DNA from: DTPU01 sp963827855
Lineage (GTDB): Bacteria; Planctomycetota; Phycisphaerae; Sedimentisphaerales; Anaerobacaceae
Assembly (NCBI GenBank): GCA_963827855.1
Contig: CAWHBY010000002.1
Coordinates: forward strand, 3,162,001 to 3,226,000
Reading direction: 5' to 3'
DNA: 64,000 bases
Every line of letters begins with the position of its first letter. Positions within the stretch are counted from its first letter, which is position 1. The notes under the pieces are model-generated. The model did no database searches and was not told the origin of the DNA. It saw nothing but the letters and a program-made list of their open reading frames with translations. This document shows positions 53,034 through 62,304 of this stretch, piece by piece. Both the position numbers and the translations under genes were made by a program.

Positions 53034-54962
53034 ATGACCAGCAAGACACTCGGCTTGATCGTCGTGAGGGTGGTGTTCATCTCGGGCATCCAGGTCTTTG
53101 CCCAGGCGAGCGTCGGCCAGCCCCCGGCACCGGGCCCGCTGCCTCCCGCAGCGGGTGCGAGGTCCGGTGCTCCGGCCGTTATTTCGCCGGAGATCCTCGC
53201 GGATGGACGCGTGACGTTCCGGCTGTCAGCGCCCGAGGCCACCGCCGTGGCGGTGAACGGCGATTGGCCCGAAGGCAGGGACATCGCGATGACCAAGGGT
53301 GGCGATGGCGTCTGGTCCGTGACCGTCGGCCCGCTGAAGCCGGAGCTCTGGGGCTACACGTTCAGCGTGAACGGCGTGAGGATACTCGACCCCCGGAACG
53401 TCAACACGAAGCGCGACGGCCAGCGGATCGACAACGTCCTGCTCGTCTCCGGGCCTGAGTCGGCGAACTACGAAGTGAAGGCCGTTCCGCATGGGACGGT
53501 GGCAAAGGTGTGGTATGAATCCCCGACCCTGAACATGACGCGCCGGATGTACGTCTACACGCCGCCCGCCTATGCGACGAGCACTGCCAAGGTCCCCGTG
53601 CTCTATCTTCTTCACGGCGGCGGCGGCGACGAAGACGCCTGGACCACCCTCGGCCGGACCCCGCAGATCATGGACAACCTCATCGCGGCCGGCAAGGTCA
53701 AGCCGATGATCGTCGTGATGACCAACGGCAATGCCAACCAGGCCGCGGCGCCCGGCGAGGCCCCGGCGGGCCCGCAAAGTGCGGCGGCCAACACCGGCGC
53801 CAGGGGATCGAACCTCTTCCCGACGAGCCTGGTCAAGGACGTGATTCCATTCATCGAGAAGAACTACCGGGTGTTGACCGACAAGGACAACCGCGCGATC
53901 GCCGGCTTGTCGATGGGTGGCGGCCATACCCTGACGGCGACCCACGCCAATCCGGGCATGTTCGGCTACATCGGCGTGTTCAGTGCCGGCCCGAGGGCCG
54001 GCTCGGGGCAGGCTCTCAGCGATGAGTTCAAGGAGCAACTGGCCGCCCTGAAGCCCAGCGTGACGCTGTACTACGTCGGCTGTGGCGTGGAGGACACCCT
54101 GGCGAAAAGCGGGGCGGCCAACCTGGTCGGCGCCCTGAAGGAATGGGGCTTCAACTACAGGTTCAACGAGACCCCCGGCGGCCATACCTGGGCCAACTGG
54201 CGCATCTATCTGTCCGAATTCTCGCAGAGGCTTTTCCAGCCGGCCAAGCCAGCGTCGCCATCGGCCCTGAGCACAGAGGAAATTGCACCGGGCGTTACGC
54301 GCATCTACACCCGCACTGTGACCGGCAAGACCTCCGTCAACATGCACGTGGTGGCAGGCACGAACCAGGCCCTGCTGATCGATACCGGGTACCCGGATGA
54401 CATCGCGCCGGAGGATGTGCGCACCCTCACGCCGCTCCCTCTGCTCGTGGTCAATACCCACGCGCATCCCGACCATTCCGGCTGCAATGAGAAGTTCGGC
54501 AAGGTCTACGTACACTCGGCGGACCTGGAAGCGGCCAAACGCTACAGCGGCAAGTGCGAACTCATCGGGATTGAGGATAGGCACGTATTTGACCTGGGGG
54601 GCAAGAGACTGGAAGTGATCCTCACCGTCGGACACACCCCTGGCAGCATCTGCCTGCTGGATGCCCAGGACAAGCTGCTGTTCACGGGCGATTCCGCCAA
54701 TTCGCAGGTCTGGATGCATATCTCTCGCGTGCCGCTGGAAACCTATCTGAAGAGCATGAAGCACCTGGCGGATCGAGAGAACGAATACACCAAGCTTCTG
54801 ATCGGACATGGTCCAGTCGCACCGGTTTCCTGTCTGTCAGACCTGATCACCTGTGCCGAGGAGATACTCGACGGCAAGGCTCAGCCGCCTGCGCAGCCCG
54901 GCGGCGTAGAGGCGCTGCCGGCATCGGTGGAGGAGCATCCCACACGGTGGGCCGCATCATGA
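53034..54962 (+). CDS. CE1-type esterase fused to a metallo-beta-lactamase-fold domain
   Basis: 642 residues with a clean single frame. Signal peptide (to about 24), Pro-rich linker, E-set/CBM48-like domain (about 50-140), esterase domain (about 150-400) with YVYTPPAY, LYLLHGGGGDED, nucleophile Ser 293 (AGLSMGGGH) and His 384 (TPGGHTW). An MBL-fold domain (about 412-600) follows, with the full metal set NTHAHPDH (His 476, His 478, Asp 480, His 481), His 534 (VGHTPGS), Asp 553 (TGDSA) and His 592 (IGHGP). Both sites look complete. A hydrolase pair acting in tandem on one ester-bearing substrate is a reasonable guess, but the MBL substrate is unknown. Confidence 0.88.
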   Translation: MTSKTLGLIVVRVVFISGIQVFAQASVGQPPAPGPLPPAAGARSGAPAVISPEILADGRVTFRLSAPEATAVAVNGDWPEGRDIAMTKGGDGVWSVTVGPLKPELWGYTFSVNGVRILDPRNVNTKRDGQRIDNVLLVSGPESANYEVKAVPHGTVAKVWYESPTLNMTRRMYVYTPPAYATSTAKVPVLYLLHGGGGDEDAWTTLGRTPQIMDNLIAAGKVKPMIVVMTNGNANQAAAPGEAPAGPQSAAANTGARGSNLFPTSLVKDVIPFIEKNYRVLTDKDNRAIAGLSMGGGHTLTATHANPGMFGYIGVFSAGPRAGSGQALSDEFKEQLAALKPSVTLYYVGCGVEDTLAKSGAANLVGALKEWGFNYRFNETPGGHTWANWRIYLSEFSQRLFQPAKPASPSALSTEEIAPGVTRIYTRTVTGKTSVNMHVVAGTNQALLIDTGYPDDIAPEDVRTLTPLPLLVVNTHAHPDHSGCNEKFGKVYVHSADLEAAKRYSGKCELIGIEDRHVFDLGGKRLEVILTVGHTPGSICLLDAQDKLLFTGDSANSQVWMHISRVPLETYLKSMKHLADRENEYTKLLIGHGPVAPVSCLSDLITCAEEILDGKAQPPAQPGGVEALPASVEEHPTRWAAS

Positions 54963-55196
54963 TCAGGTACAATCCCAACAACCTTCGCGCCCTGTGAGGA
55001 TTTTCTCGAAAAAAGCTGTAACGAAAAGTCAGTAGCAGTAGGCTTACCTGTAAGAGACCCTCGTTTCTCTTCCGGCCTGATACGTCCGCGCACCGACGCC
55101 GCGGCGCCCAGGCACGAACGGAACGAAGCAGGCCCAAAGTGGCGGTCAGGCTACGGGAGTGTATGAGCAGCGAGCGACACCGTGGAGAGGCAACGT

Positions 55197-56231
55197 ATGC
55201 ATCGATCTGAAGAGGCAATCCCCGCGTTCAGAAACGGCGATTTGGATGAAGAAGCCGCGTTGAATCAACTCATGCAGGGATATGCGGCGCTGACACGAGA
55301 GATACACAAGGTCGTTGTCGGGCAGGAGGAGGTGATCAAGAGCGTATTGTGTTGCATGCTGGCGGGAGGGCACTGTTTGGTGCAGGGTGTGCCGGGATTG
55401 GCCAAGACCCTGCTGGTCACATCGCTCAGCCGAGTGCTACGCATGAGCTTCAACCGCATCCAGTTCACGCCCGATCTGATGCCGTCGGATATCACGGGAA
55501 CGGACATTGTGCAGCAGGACCCGAAGACGACGCAACTCTGCTACAACTTCGTCAGGGGCCCCATTTTCGCCAATGTGGTCCTGGCGGACGAGATCAACCG
55601 CACCCCGCCGAAGACCCAGGCCGCGCTCCTGCAAGCCATGCAGGAGAGACAGGTCACGACGTCTGGAACGACCTATGACTTGCCTGAGCCTTTCTTCGTT
55701 CTGGCCACGCAGAATCCCATTGAACAGGAGGGTACGTACAATCTACCCGAGGCGGCCCTGGATCGGTTCATGCTCATGACGCACATCGACTATCCACCTC
55801 TGGACGACGAGTGTGACATCGTCAAGCGTACGACCACCGGGCGCCAGGGCAGCGTCGAGCCCGTGCTGGACGCCAGGCAAATGCTGCAGTTCCAGAGAAT
55901 TGTCCGCATGTCGCCTGTGGCCGACGCGGTCATCAAGTACGCGGTCTATCTGGCCCGGGCCACGCGTCCGCAGGATCCGATGGCCACGGACAGGGTGAAG
56001 CACTATTTCAAGTGGGGCGCCGGTCCCAGAGCCGGCCAGTTCATGACGCTGGCAGCCAAGGCCTGGGCCTTGATTCACGGTCGTGTGACCGCCGGGTACG
56101 ATGATATCCGGGCCGTGTGCAAGCCCGTACTGCGGCATCGGGTGACGGTGAATTTCAATGCCGAGGCGGACGGCATTGCCGTGGATGCGGTCCTGGAGGA
56201 CCTGATCGCCAAAGTGCACCCGCCCAAGTGA
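55197..56231 (+). CDS. moxR: MoxR-family AAA+ ATPase
   Basis: 344 residues from ATG 55197, chosen over GTG 55182 because GGAGAGG lies 7 nt upstream. Walker A GVPGLAKT (about 64-71), Walker B VVLADEINRTPPKTQAALL, sensor LATQNPIEQEGTYNLPEAAL and the C-terminal lid with YDDIRAVCKPVLRHR. MoxR ATPases act as chaperones for vWA-domain partners. It heads a five-gene operon whose next members are a DUF58 protein, a BatA-like membrane vWA protein, a DUF4175-like protein and another vWA protein. Confidence 0.93.
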   Translation: MHRSEEAIPAFRNGDLDEEAALNQLMQGYAALTREIHKVVVGQEEVIKSVLCCMLAGGHCLVQGVPGLAKTLLVTSLSRVLRMSFNRIQFTPDLMPSDITGTDIVQQDPKTTQLCYNFVRGPIFANVVLADEINRTPPKTQAALLQAMQERQVTTSGTTYDLPEPFFVLATQNPIEQEGTYNLPEAALDRFMLMTHIDYPPLDDECDIVKRTTTGRQGSVEPVLDARQMLQFQRIVRMSPVADAVIKYAVYLARATRPQDPMATDRVKHYFKWGAGPRAGQFMTLAAKAWALIHGRVTAGYDDIRAVCKPVLRHRVTVNFNAEADGIAVDAVLEDLIAKVHPPK

Positions 56232-56260
56232 GAGCGTGTTCTTCCGACAGGGGGTCGTGC

Positions 56261-57163
56261 GTGCCCGACCAGAGACAAAACCCGTACGTTGATCCGGTCT
56301 TGTTGAGCAAGCTCAAGAACATGAGCCTGGTGGCTCGTTGCGCAGTGGAGGGATTCTTCACGGGGTTGCACCGCAGTCCCTACCACGGCTTCAGTGTGGA
56401 ATACAGCGATCACCGGGCCTACCAGGCCGGCGACGACCCAAAGTACCTGGACTGGAAGATGTACGGTCGAAGCAGGAAGTTGTACGCCAAGCAATTCCAG
56501 CAAGAGACGAATCTGACCGCGTACCTTATGCTGGATAGCAGCCGGAGTATGTCGTTTGCCTCCGGTGGCGGCATCACGAAGCTCGAATACGGCAGCTTCC
56601 TGGCAGCGGCTCTGGCCTACCTGATGCTCATGCAAAGCGATGGTGTTGCCCTGGGCCTCTTTGCCGAGGACATACAGGCCTGGATTCCCGCCAGATCGCG
56701 ACGCACGCACCTGAGCGTGCTGCTCAAGACGCTGCAGCACAACCGGCCCCTCGGGCGGACGCATCTGGCGGAAGTCCTGCATAAGTTAGCGGAGAGGACA
56801 CAACGCCGGGGGATCGTGATTCTCATCTCCGACTTGCTGGACGACGTCGACGACGTGAAGCGTGGACTCGCCCATCTGAAGTACCTTGGGCACGATGTGA
56901 TTCTGTTCCATCTCATGGATCGACAGGAACTGGAGTTGGACTATGAAGGACTCGTACAATTCGAAGACCTTGAGAGCGACCGCGTCGTCAGGGCCTTCCC
57001 CGAGTCCATTCAGGCTACGTTCAAACGAAACGTGGAGCAGTTCATGGAACAGGTCAGGACCCATGCGCACGACAACGCGATTGACTACTGCCTGATGAAC
57101 ACATCGGAACCGCTGGATAGAGCCTTCCTGGCCTATCTGGCGAAGCGCAAGGTCATGGGATAG
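56261..57163 (+). CDS. DUF58 domain protein (vWA-like)
   Basis: 300 residues from GTG 56261, preferred because AGGGGG lies just upstream and the family begins about here (PYVDPVLLSKLKNMSLVARC). Motifs of the DUF58 family: GLHRSPYHGFSVEYSDHRAY, QAGDDPKYLDWKMYGRSRKL, and the MIDAS-like LMLDSSRSMSF in the vWA fold, then VILISDLLDDVDDV. No membrane segment is seen, so it is cytoplasmic and a likely partner of the MoxR ATPase encoded 29 bp upstream. Confidence 0.9.
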   Translation: MPDQRQNPYVDPVLLSKLKNMSLVARCAVEGFFTGLHRSPYHGFSVEYSDHRAYQAGDDPKYLDWKMYGRSRKLYAKQFQQETNLTAYLMLDSSRSMSFASGGGITKLEYGSFLAAALAYLMLMQSDGVALGLFAEDIQAWIPARSRRTHLSVLLKTLQHNRPLGRTHLAEVLHKLAERTQRRGIVILISDLLDDVDDVKRGLAHLKYLGHDVILFHLMDRQELELDYEGLVQFEDLESDRVVRAFPESIQATFKRNVEQFMEQVRTHAHDNAIDYCLMNTSEPLDRAFLAYLAKRKVMG

Positions 57164-57166
57164 ATC

Positions 57167-59239
57167 ATGGGGTTTGGACAGATACTCTTTCTAGCCGGAC
57201 TGGCGGCCGTGGTCGGTCCCATCCTGATCCATCTGCTCATTCGACCTCGGTTCAGGCGCGTCGCGCATACCATGCTCGACTTCCTCGAAGTCAGTCAGAA
57301 GCAGAGCCGCAGGACCCGACGACTGCGAGAATGGCTGATCCTGCTGATGCGCTGTGCCATTGTGGCCTTGCTGGCATGCATGTTTGCTCTGCCCTTCATG
57401 AAGCTCCGGGCGCAAACCCCCTCGCGCCCGGATCGGTATTTCATCGTGCTGGACAACTCGCTCTCCATGACTTATCAAGATCAGGGACGCCCTCTTCTCG
57501 ATCGGGCGATTGAAAGGGCCGTCCAATACGTCGTGCAGCGCCAAACGGGAAGCGATTTGTTCGATGTATGGACCGCCTGCGGAGGTCACCTGGGCAGCAA
57601 ACTCGGAGCCACGGAGGCCGTCGCCACATTGAAGAGCATCGTGCCCACGGCTCGCCCGGCGGACATGACGGACGTCCTCGCCGCTGTTGGTGTCGCGATC
57701 GGGGAGCACGAGAACACAGCCGTGCACTGGGTCAGTGATTTCACTCCTGCCGCCATGAAGGGTCTGGCACAGTGCCCACCCATGAAAGGGCTCCGAAAGT
57801 TCAGCTATGAACCCATCACGGCGCGTGAGCCGGCCAATGCGCTCGTCAAGAAGGTCCGTGTGTTGCGGGTTCAGAACGGCGTTGTTGAACTTCTCGCTAC
57901 GGTCGAGAACTCCGGCACTGTCGCCCAGAAGAGGGGGTTGAGGGCGTCGATCAGAGGCGGCAGCGATGAAGCGACCACGGATGAGGTCGCCGTCGAGCTG
58001 GCCCCGGCAAGGTCGGCTGAGTTTGTACTGAAGCTCAATCCCGGCGAGCTGACCGCGGGGCAGGATTCCCTGCCCGTGGAGATTTCGCTCAGTCCTCCGG
58101 ACGCGCTGGTTGCCGACGATACGTATCTTCTGGGCGTACAGATCGAATCGACTCCGCAACCGCGTGTTCTGATTGCCGGCCGGAGCCCGGAGCAGGGCTT
58201 CTTGATCCAAGAGGCCCTGAAGGCCATCTCGCGAGCAGATTTCGACAACAACTTGATCGTTCGGCTCAATCAGGGTCCTGCACTGGACGAGGCCTCGCTC
58301 GACAGGTGTGATATCCTCATGTGCGGACACATTACCCCCGAGGTTTGCCAGGACATCGAGGCACTGGATCGTTTTCTTGTCAGGGGAGGCACAGCGGTCT
58401 TCTTTGTAGGTCGCGATATGTCGCTTCCGATCGCGCAGCGCCTGTATCGCGCGGGCATCATCGGCGCAGAGCCCTTTGAGCTGATTGACGCACGCCAGTG
58501 CCTGTCCGAGAGGGGGCCCTCCGATAGTGTCTTCAGCCGTGCGGGTCTTGATGTCGACACGGCCAGGGCGATCAGGTCCTACACGCTAGATCACATGCCG
58601 CTGTGGAGCCATTTTGCCTGTCGGCAGCACCCGGAGAGTACGAGCCTGTGGCCCATTGAAACGGGGCATTACCTGGTCTACACCTTGGCCAGAGGCGCCG
58701 GCAAGAGCCTGCTCATCAATACCAGCATGGACGACGCGATGAGCTCCCTGACCAAGCAGCCCGTGGTCATACCCTTGTGTCGGCTGATACTGGGCGGCGG
58801 CCATACTGCCTATGGGTACGGGTTCGGCGCGGAAGAACAGGTCATGCTGCCGGCCTTCGAGTTTGAGCAGGGTCCGGCCCAGGCCGATCAGGGCATCTGG
58901 GTATTGGACCCGTCCGGTGAGCGACGTCACATGGCTGTCACGGGTTCGAGTCTGACAGGGCATTTCCCCGAGCACACGGGCTGGCTGCGGACCCTGTCCG
59001 ATCCGGTGCGCTATGCCGGCATCAATGTCGCGGCGGGTGAGACCGACCTGCACGCACGGGAATCGGCCGAGATCGAGCGGTGCCTGGCCGGTCTTTCCAA
59101 GAACGACAGAGAGCCAGGTCCGGCGGACTTGGCCGCTACGACCGTTGATTCACGCCGGCCTTTGTGGAGGGTACTGGCATGGGTCACCCTAGGGCTGGTA
59201 ATGGCAGAAGGACTCGTCGTCAATCGGGTTAAGAGATGA
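57167..59239 (+). CDS. BatA-type membrane protein with vWA domain
   Basis: 690 residues. N-terminal BatA domain: a helix (ILFLAGLAAVVGPILIHLL), RPRFRRVAHTMLDFLEVS, and a second helix (LILLMRCAIVALLACMFAL). Then comes a vWA domain with MIDAS motif VLDNSLSMTY, a CARDB-like beta segment (about 220-330), a GATase-like Rossmann part (CDILMCGHITPEVCQDIEAL) and a C-terminal helix (VTLGLVMAEGLVVNRV). It starts 3 bp after the DUF58 stop and overlaps the next gene by 4 bp. In this operon type the protein spans the envelope and is remodelled by MoxR. Confidence 0.88.
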   Translation: MGFGQILFLAGLAAVVGPILIHLLIRPRFRRVAHTMLDFLEVSQKQSRRTRRLREWLILLMRCAIVALLACMFALPFMKLRAQTPSRPDRYFIVLDNSLSMTYQDQGRPLLDRAIERAVQYVVQRQTGSDLFDVWTACGGHLGSKLGATEAVATLKSIVPTARPADMTDVLAAVGVAIGEHENTAVHWVSDFTPAAMKGLAQCPPMKGLRKFSYEPITAREPANALVKKVRVLRVQNGVVELLATVENSGTVAQKRGLRASIRGGSDEATTDEVAVELAPARSAEFVLKLNPGELTAGQDSLPVEISLSPPDALVADDTYLLGVQIESTPQPRVLIAGRSPEQGFLIQEALKAISRADFDNNLIVRLNQGPALDEASLDRCDILMCGHITPEVCQDIEALDRFLVRGGTAVFFVGRDMSLPIAQRLYRAGIIGAEPFELIDARQCLSERGPSDSVFSRAGLDVDTARAIRSYTLDHMPLWSHFACRQHPESTSLWPIETGHYLVYTLARGAGKSLLINTSMDDAMSSLTKQPVVIPLCRLILGGGHTAYGYGFGAEEQVMLPAFEFEQGPAQADQGIWVLDPSGERRHMAVTGSSLTGHFPEHTGWLRTLSDPVRYAGINVAAGETDLHARESAEIERCLAGLSKNDREPGPADLAATTVDSRRPLWRVLAWVTLGLVMAEGLVVNRVKR

Positions 59240-62200
59240 AACCAGACCCCAAGACGTCCAACCTCACCGAACTGGTGACACGCGTCGCCCACGTCAGGAG
59301 GCGGCTCGTGGTCCTGGCGATCCTGCGCTCGCTGGCACTCCTCTTCATTGCCCTGGCGTTGTACCTCACGCTCTTCGCCTGGCTGGACCATCGTGTCCAT
59401 TTCAGTGTGGCTGTGCGGTGCACTGCCCTTCTGATGCTGGTCACGATCGTGCTCGGGTTGGGGGTTGCCTCGCTGCGAAGAATCTGGATCAGTCTTGGAC
59501 TGAAACAGGCAGCAAGCCACGTCGAGTCGGCCCGACACTACCACCAGCAGCTCCTGGCCACTGTCGAGTACTATCAGCGCCCTGCAGACTATCCGTATTC
59601 CCCGTCATTGGTTCATGCCATGATGCGCCAACTCTGGGCCGAGGCCAAGGACGACGATTTCTCCAGCACCGTGCCGAGCGGAAGACTGTGGTTATTCGTG
59701 ACGGGCCTTCTCCTGGGATGGGTCGCGGCTGGCTGGTTCGGATGGCATCACTCTGCATATTGGTCCCGGTATGCGGCCCGATTGGGCCGACCGACGGCGT
59801 CGCTGGAGCCGCTGCCTGCCACGCGTTTGAGATCGCTCAATGGAGATATCGCTGTTGAACCCAATGAAATCGTCATCCTGCAGGCAGCCATTGAAGGCCG
59901 ATTGCCTCGCACGGGCAGACTGGTGATCGAGGCCCGGAAGGAGTCTCAGGGCGAGGCCGCCTCCGGCGAGCCTGCGTACGGTCCGGCCAGGGTGCTGACC
60001 CTGCAGCCCATCGAGGGGGCTGCGGGTGCAGTCGCCTTGTTCCAGGGCACCACCCATTTCTCAGAAGAGGGTCTCTATCGCTACCAGTTCGCCGCCGCTG
60101 GCGGGGAAACGCCCTGGCACGTGATCCACGTCTGCACCTTCCCGGGAATCCAGAAGATCACCGCCAGGATATCGTTCAATGCCGGTTCGCAGCGTTCGAC
60201 CATCGACGAGACCGTCACCGACTACGTGCTCAGTGCGCTGGCGGGCTCACAGGCCGAGATCACGGTACAGGCGAACCGCCTGCTGCACGCCGCCCGGGTC
60301 AAGCTCCTTGACGATCGCACGGAATTGTATGACGTCAACGGCAGCGATCGATTCACGTTCGTGACACTGCTGGACCATGACGGAAGGTTCGAGTTCCATC
60401 TGCAGGACATGGAAGGGCTGTCGAGCAAGGAACTGCCTGCTCTGACCATCAAGATCAAAGAGGACAAGCCCCCGCAATTCGCCTTGCGCCATCCTCAGGG
60501 CGACGGCCTGGCCACGCATGTGGCCAGCGTGCCGATCCAGTTCGAGATCACCGACGATTTGGGCATCGCGGCTGCGACCCTGAATCTCGAATTCGGCAAC
60601 GGACGGAGCGAACGCATACCGGTCGCAGTCGACGGTGCCGCGCGGTCGGCGAAGATCGATCACGTGCTCGAGTTGGAGGATTACGATCTGGACGTGGGCG
60701 ACACCGTGCTCTTCTACGCCGATGCCACGGATGTGGCCACCGGGCCGGCAGCGAGGTCTCGTCCGGCCAAGAGCGACGTGGTCTTCCTCGAGATCAAACC
60801 CTATCGAAAGAAGTGGATACAGTGTCCGGACGGCTCTCTCCGCCCGGGAGGGTCGGCACCGTTGGACCCCTCTCTGGTTCACGGTCGTTTGCTGGATATT
60901 CTTGAATACACCCGGGCCTTTCTCAAGAAGACCTGGCGTTTGGCCAATCAGGACCGTTTGGGAGAGGGGGATTCCGTCAAGCTCGCGGCGCTTGCACGTG
61001 ACATCGACTACGCCGGCGAGAACCTGAGGCTCATTCGAGACGATCCCAGATACCGGTTCGCTTCATCCGACATCGAGACCATCGATGGCGTACTGAGCGA
61101 GTTTGCGTCGGCGCGGCACGAGCTGATGGGTAGCCGCGTGCAAAACGCGATCCCGCCGGAGACTCGCGCGTATCGAGCCATGCGACGGCTCGTCGATGAC
61201 AGGATCCAAGGAGACCTCAAGGCAGGCGGTCCCGTGGTCAAAGAGCACCCGGACAAGATCGAACTCAATGAGGTGCAACACCTCACTCGGCTGGAGCGCG
61301 CCCAGGTCGCCTGGCAACTGAATGCGATGTCTCAGCAATTGGCCGAAGTGGCCAGGCAGCAGGAGACGCTCGATCGGACATTCATGCACTTTTTGGATGC
61401 CCCGCCGGCCTCGAATGAGCGAGCCAGGGTCAATGACGAGAAGAGCTGGGTGACGGATGCCCCGCCGCCGGGTCCGCCGAATCAGACGCCGTCGGGCTCA
61501 GCAGGGCAAGGCCCCGCACAAGACAGGACCGTGGAGGGGGCTTTGAGCCCGGGGTCCTGCGCCGCGACGCCTGAGAATTTCTCAGACGTCATGAGGCTTC
61601 TCAGGGCCCACCAGAGACAGTTGCGTGCCGAGTTGGCAAGCCTGGAAGAGCAATTGGCACGCATGCCTGTCGGCCAGGACCCGAACGCGGATCACCCCGA
61701 TCCGATCGAGACCCGAAAGACCGCGCGGGCCCACATGAACCAGGCCCAGACGGAGATGAACCAGTTTGAGACGTTGCTGGCCGAGCAATACTACGACCCG
61801 CCTGATGTCGCCAAGCTGGTCCGGGACGCTCCCCCTATGCTCAACGCCATCCGCAACGAACTCGTGATGGCCAGGCAGGCCCTGCACCAGGAAGCCGGTT
61901 CCTACCGGCAAGACGATGCCGAACAGCTCAGGCAGATGGCATTGAACCTGGAGGCCCTGGCCAACGCCTACGAGAAAGCCGTGACGCCGGAGAGTCGCAG
62001 GCAATTATTGAATGAACTGTCCGCGGTCGCTGCCCAATTCAATGCGATGTCGGGAGGCCCGGCCAACATCAGTGGTGGCACCCGCTCCGTTGGGGCCGGG
62101 CCGGTGGTTAGCGTCAAAGGCTATGGCGACCGGGACATCGTGAACGCCGCCCGGTTTGCCGCTCAGCGTTTCCTCCCAGAGAACGTCGATGCGAACCAGC

Positions 62201-62304
62201 GATCGGACAATGCTCTGCCGGAAGCCAGCAGCGGGAGCCTGCGGTTCTACGATCAGGAGAACGACTTCTTTGAGAGCACGGCCCAGAACCGACCCCAACG
62301 ATGA
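59236..62304 (+). CDS. Large membrane protein, DUF4175-like
   Basis: 1022 residues. Two N-terminal helices (about 25-55 and 60-85) and a third near residue 155 (LWLFVTGLLLGWVAAGWFGW) anchor a long extracytoplasmic region with a beta-rich half (about 190-510) and a coiled-coil, Gln/Glu-rich half (about 540-980: LLRAHQRQLRAELASLEEQL, EQLRQMALNLEALANAYEKA). This matches the DUF4175-type proteins found in planctomycete MoxR/Bat operons. No catalytic motif is seen. It overlaps the flanking genes by 4 bp on each side, so expression is tightly coupled. Confidence 0.75.
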   Translation: MKPDPKTSNLTELVTRVAHVRRRLVVLAILRSLALLFIALALYLTLFAWLDHRVHFSVAVRCTALLMLVTIVLGLGVASLRRIWISLGLKQAASHVESARHYHQQLLATVEYYQRPADYPYSPSLVHAMMRQLWAEAKDDDFSSTVPSGRLWLFVTGLLLGWVAAGWFGWHHSAYWSRYAARLGRPTASLEPLPATRLRSLNGDIAVEPNEIVILQAAIEGRLPRTGRLVIEARKESQGEAASGEPAYGPARVLTLQPIEGAAGAVALFQGTTHFSEEGLYRYQFAAAGGETPWHVIHVCTFPGIQKITARISFNAGSQRSTIDETVTDYVLSALAGSQAEITVQANRLLHAARVKLLDDRTELYDVNGSDRFTFVTLLDHDGRFEFHLQDMEGLSSKELPALTIKIKEDKPPQFALRHPQGDGLATHVASVPIQFEITDDLGIAAATLNLEFGNGRSERIPVAVDGAARSAKIDHVLELEDYDLDVGDTVLFYADATDVATGPAARSRPAKSDVVFLEIKPYRKKWIQCPDGSLRPGGSAPLDPSLVHGRLLDILEYTRAFLKKTWRLANQDRLGEGDSVKLAALARDIDYAGENLRLIRDDPRYRFASSDIETIDGVLSEFASARHELMGSRVQNAIPPETRAYRAMRRLVDDRIQGDLKAGGPVVKEHPDKIELNEVQHLTRLERAQVAWQLNAMSQQLAEVARQQETLDRTFMHFLDAPPASNERARVNDEKSWVTDAPPPGPPNQTPSGSAGQGPAQDRTVEGALSPGSCAATPENFSDVMRLLRAHQRQLRAELASLEEQLARMPVGQDPNADHPDPIETRKTARAHMNQAQTEMNQFETLLAEQYYDPPDVAKLVRDAPPMLNAIRNELVMARQALHQEAGSYRQDDAEQLRQMALNLEALANAYEKAVTPESRRQLLNELSAVAAQFNAMSGGPANISGGTRSVGAGPVVSVKGYGDRDIVNAARFAAQRFLPENVDANQRSDNALPEASSGSLRFYDQENDFFESTAQNRPQR

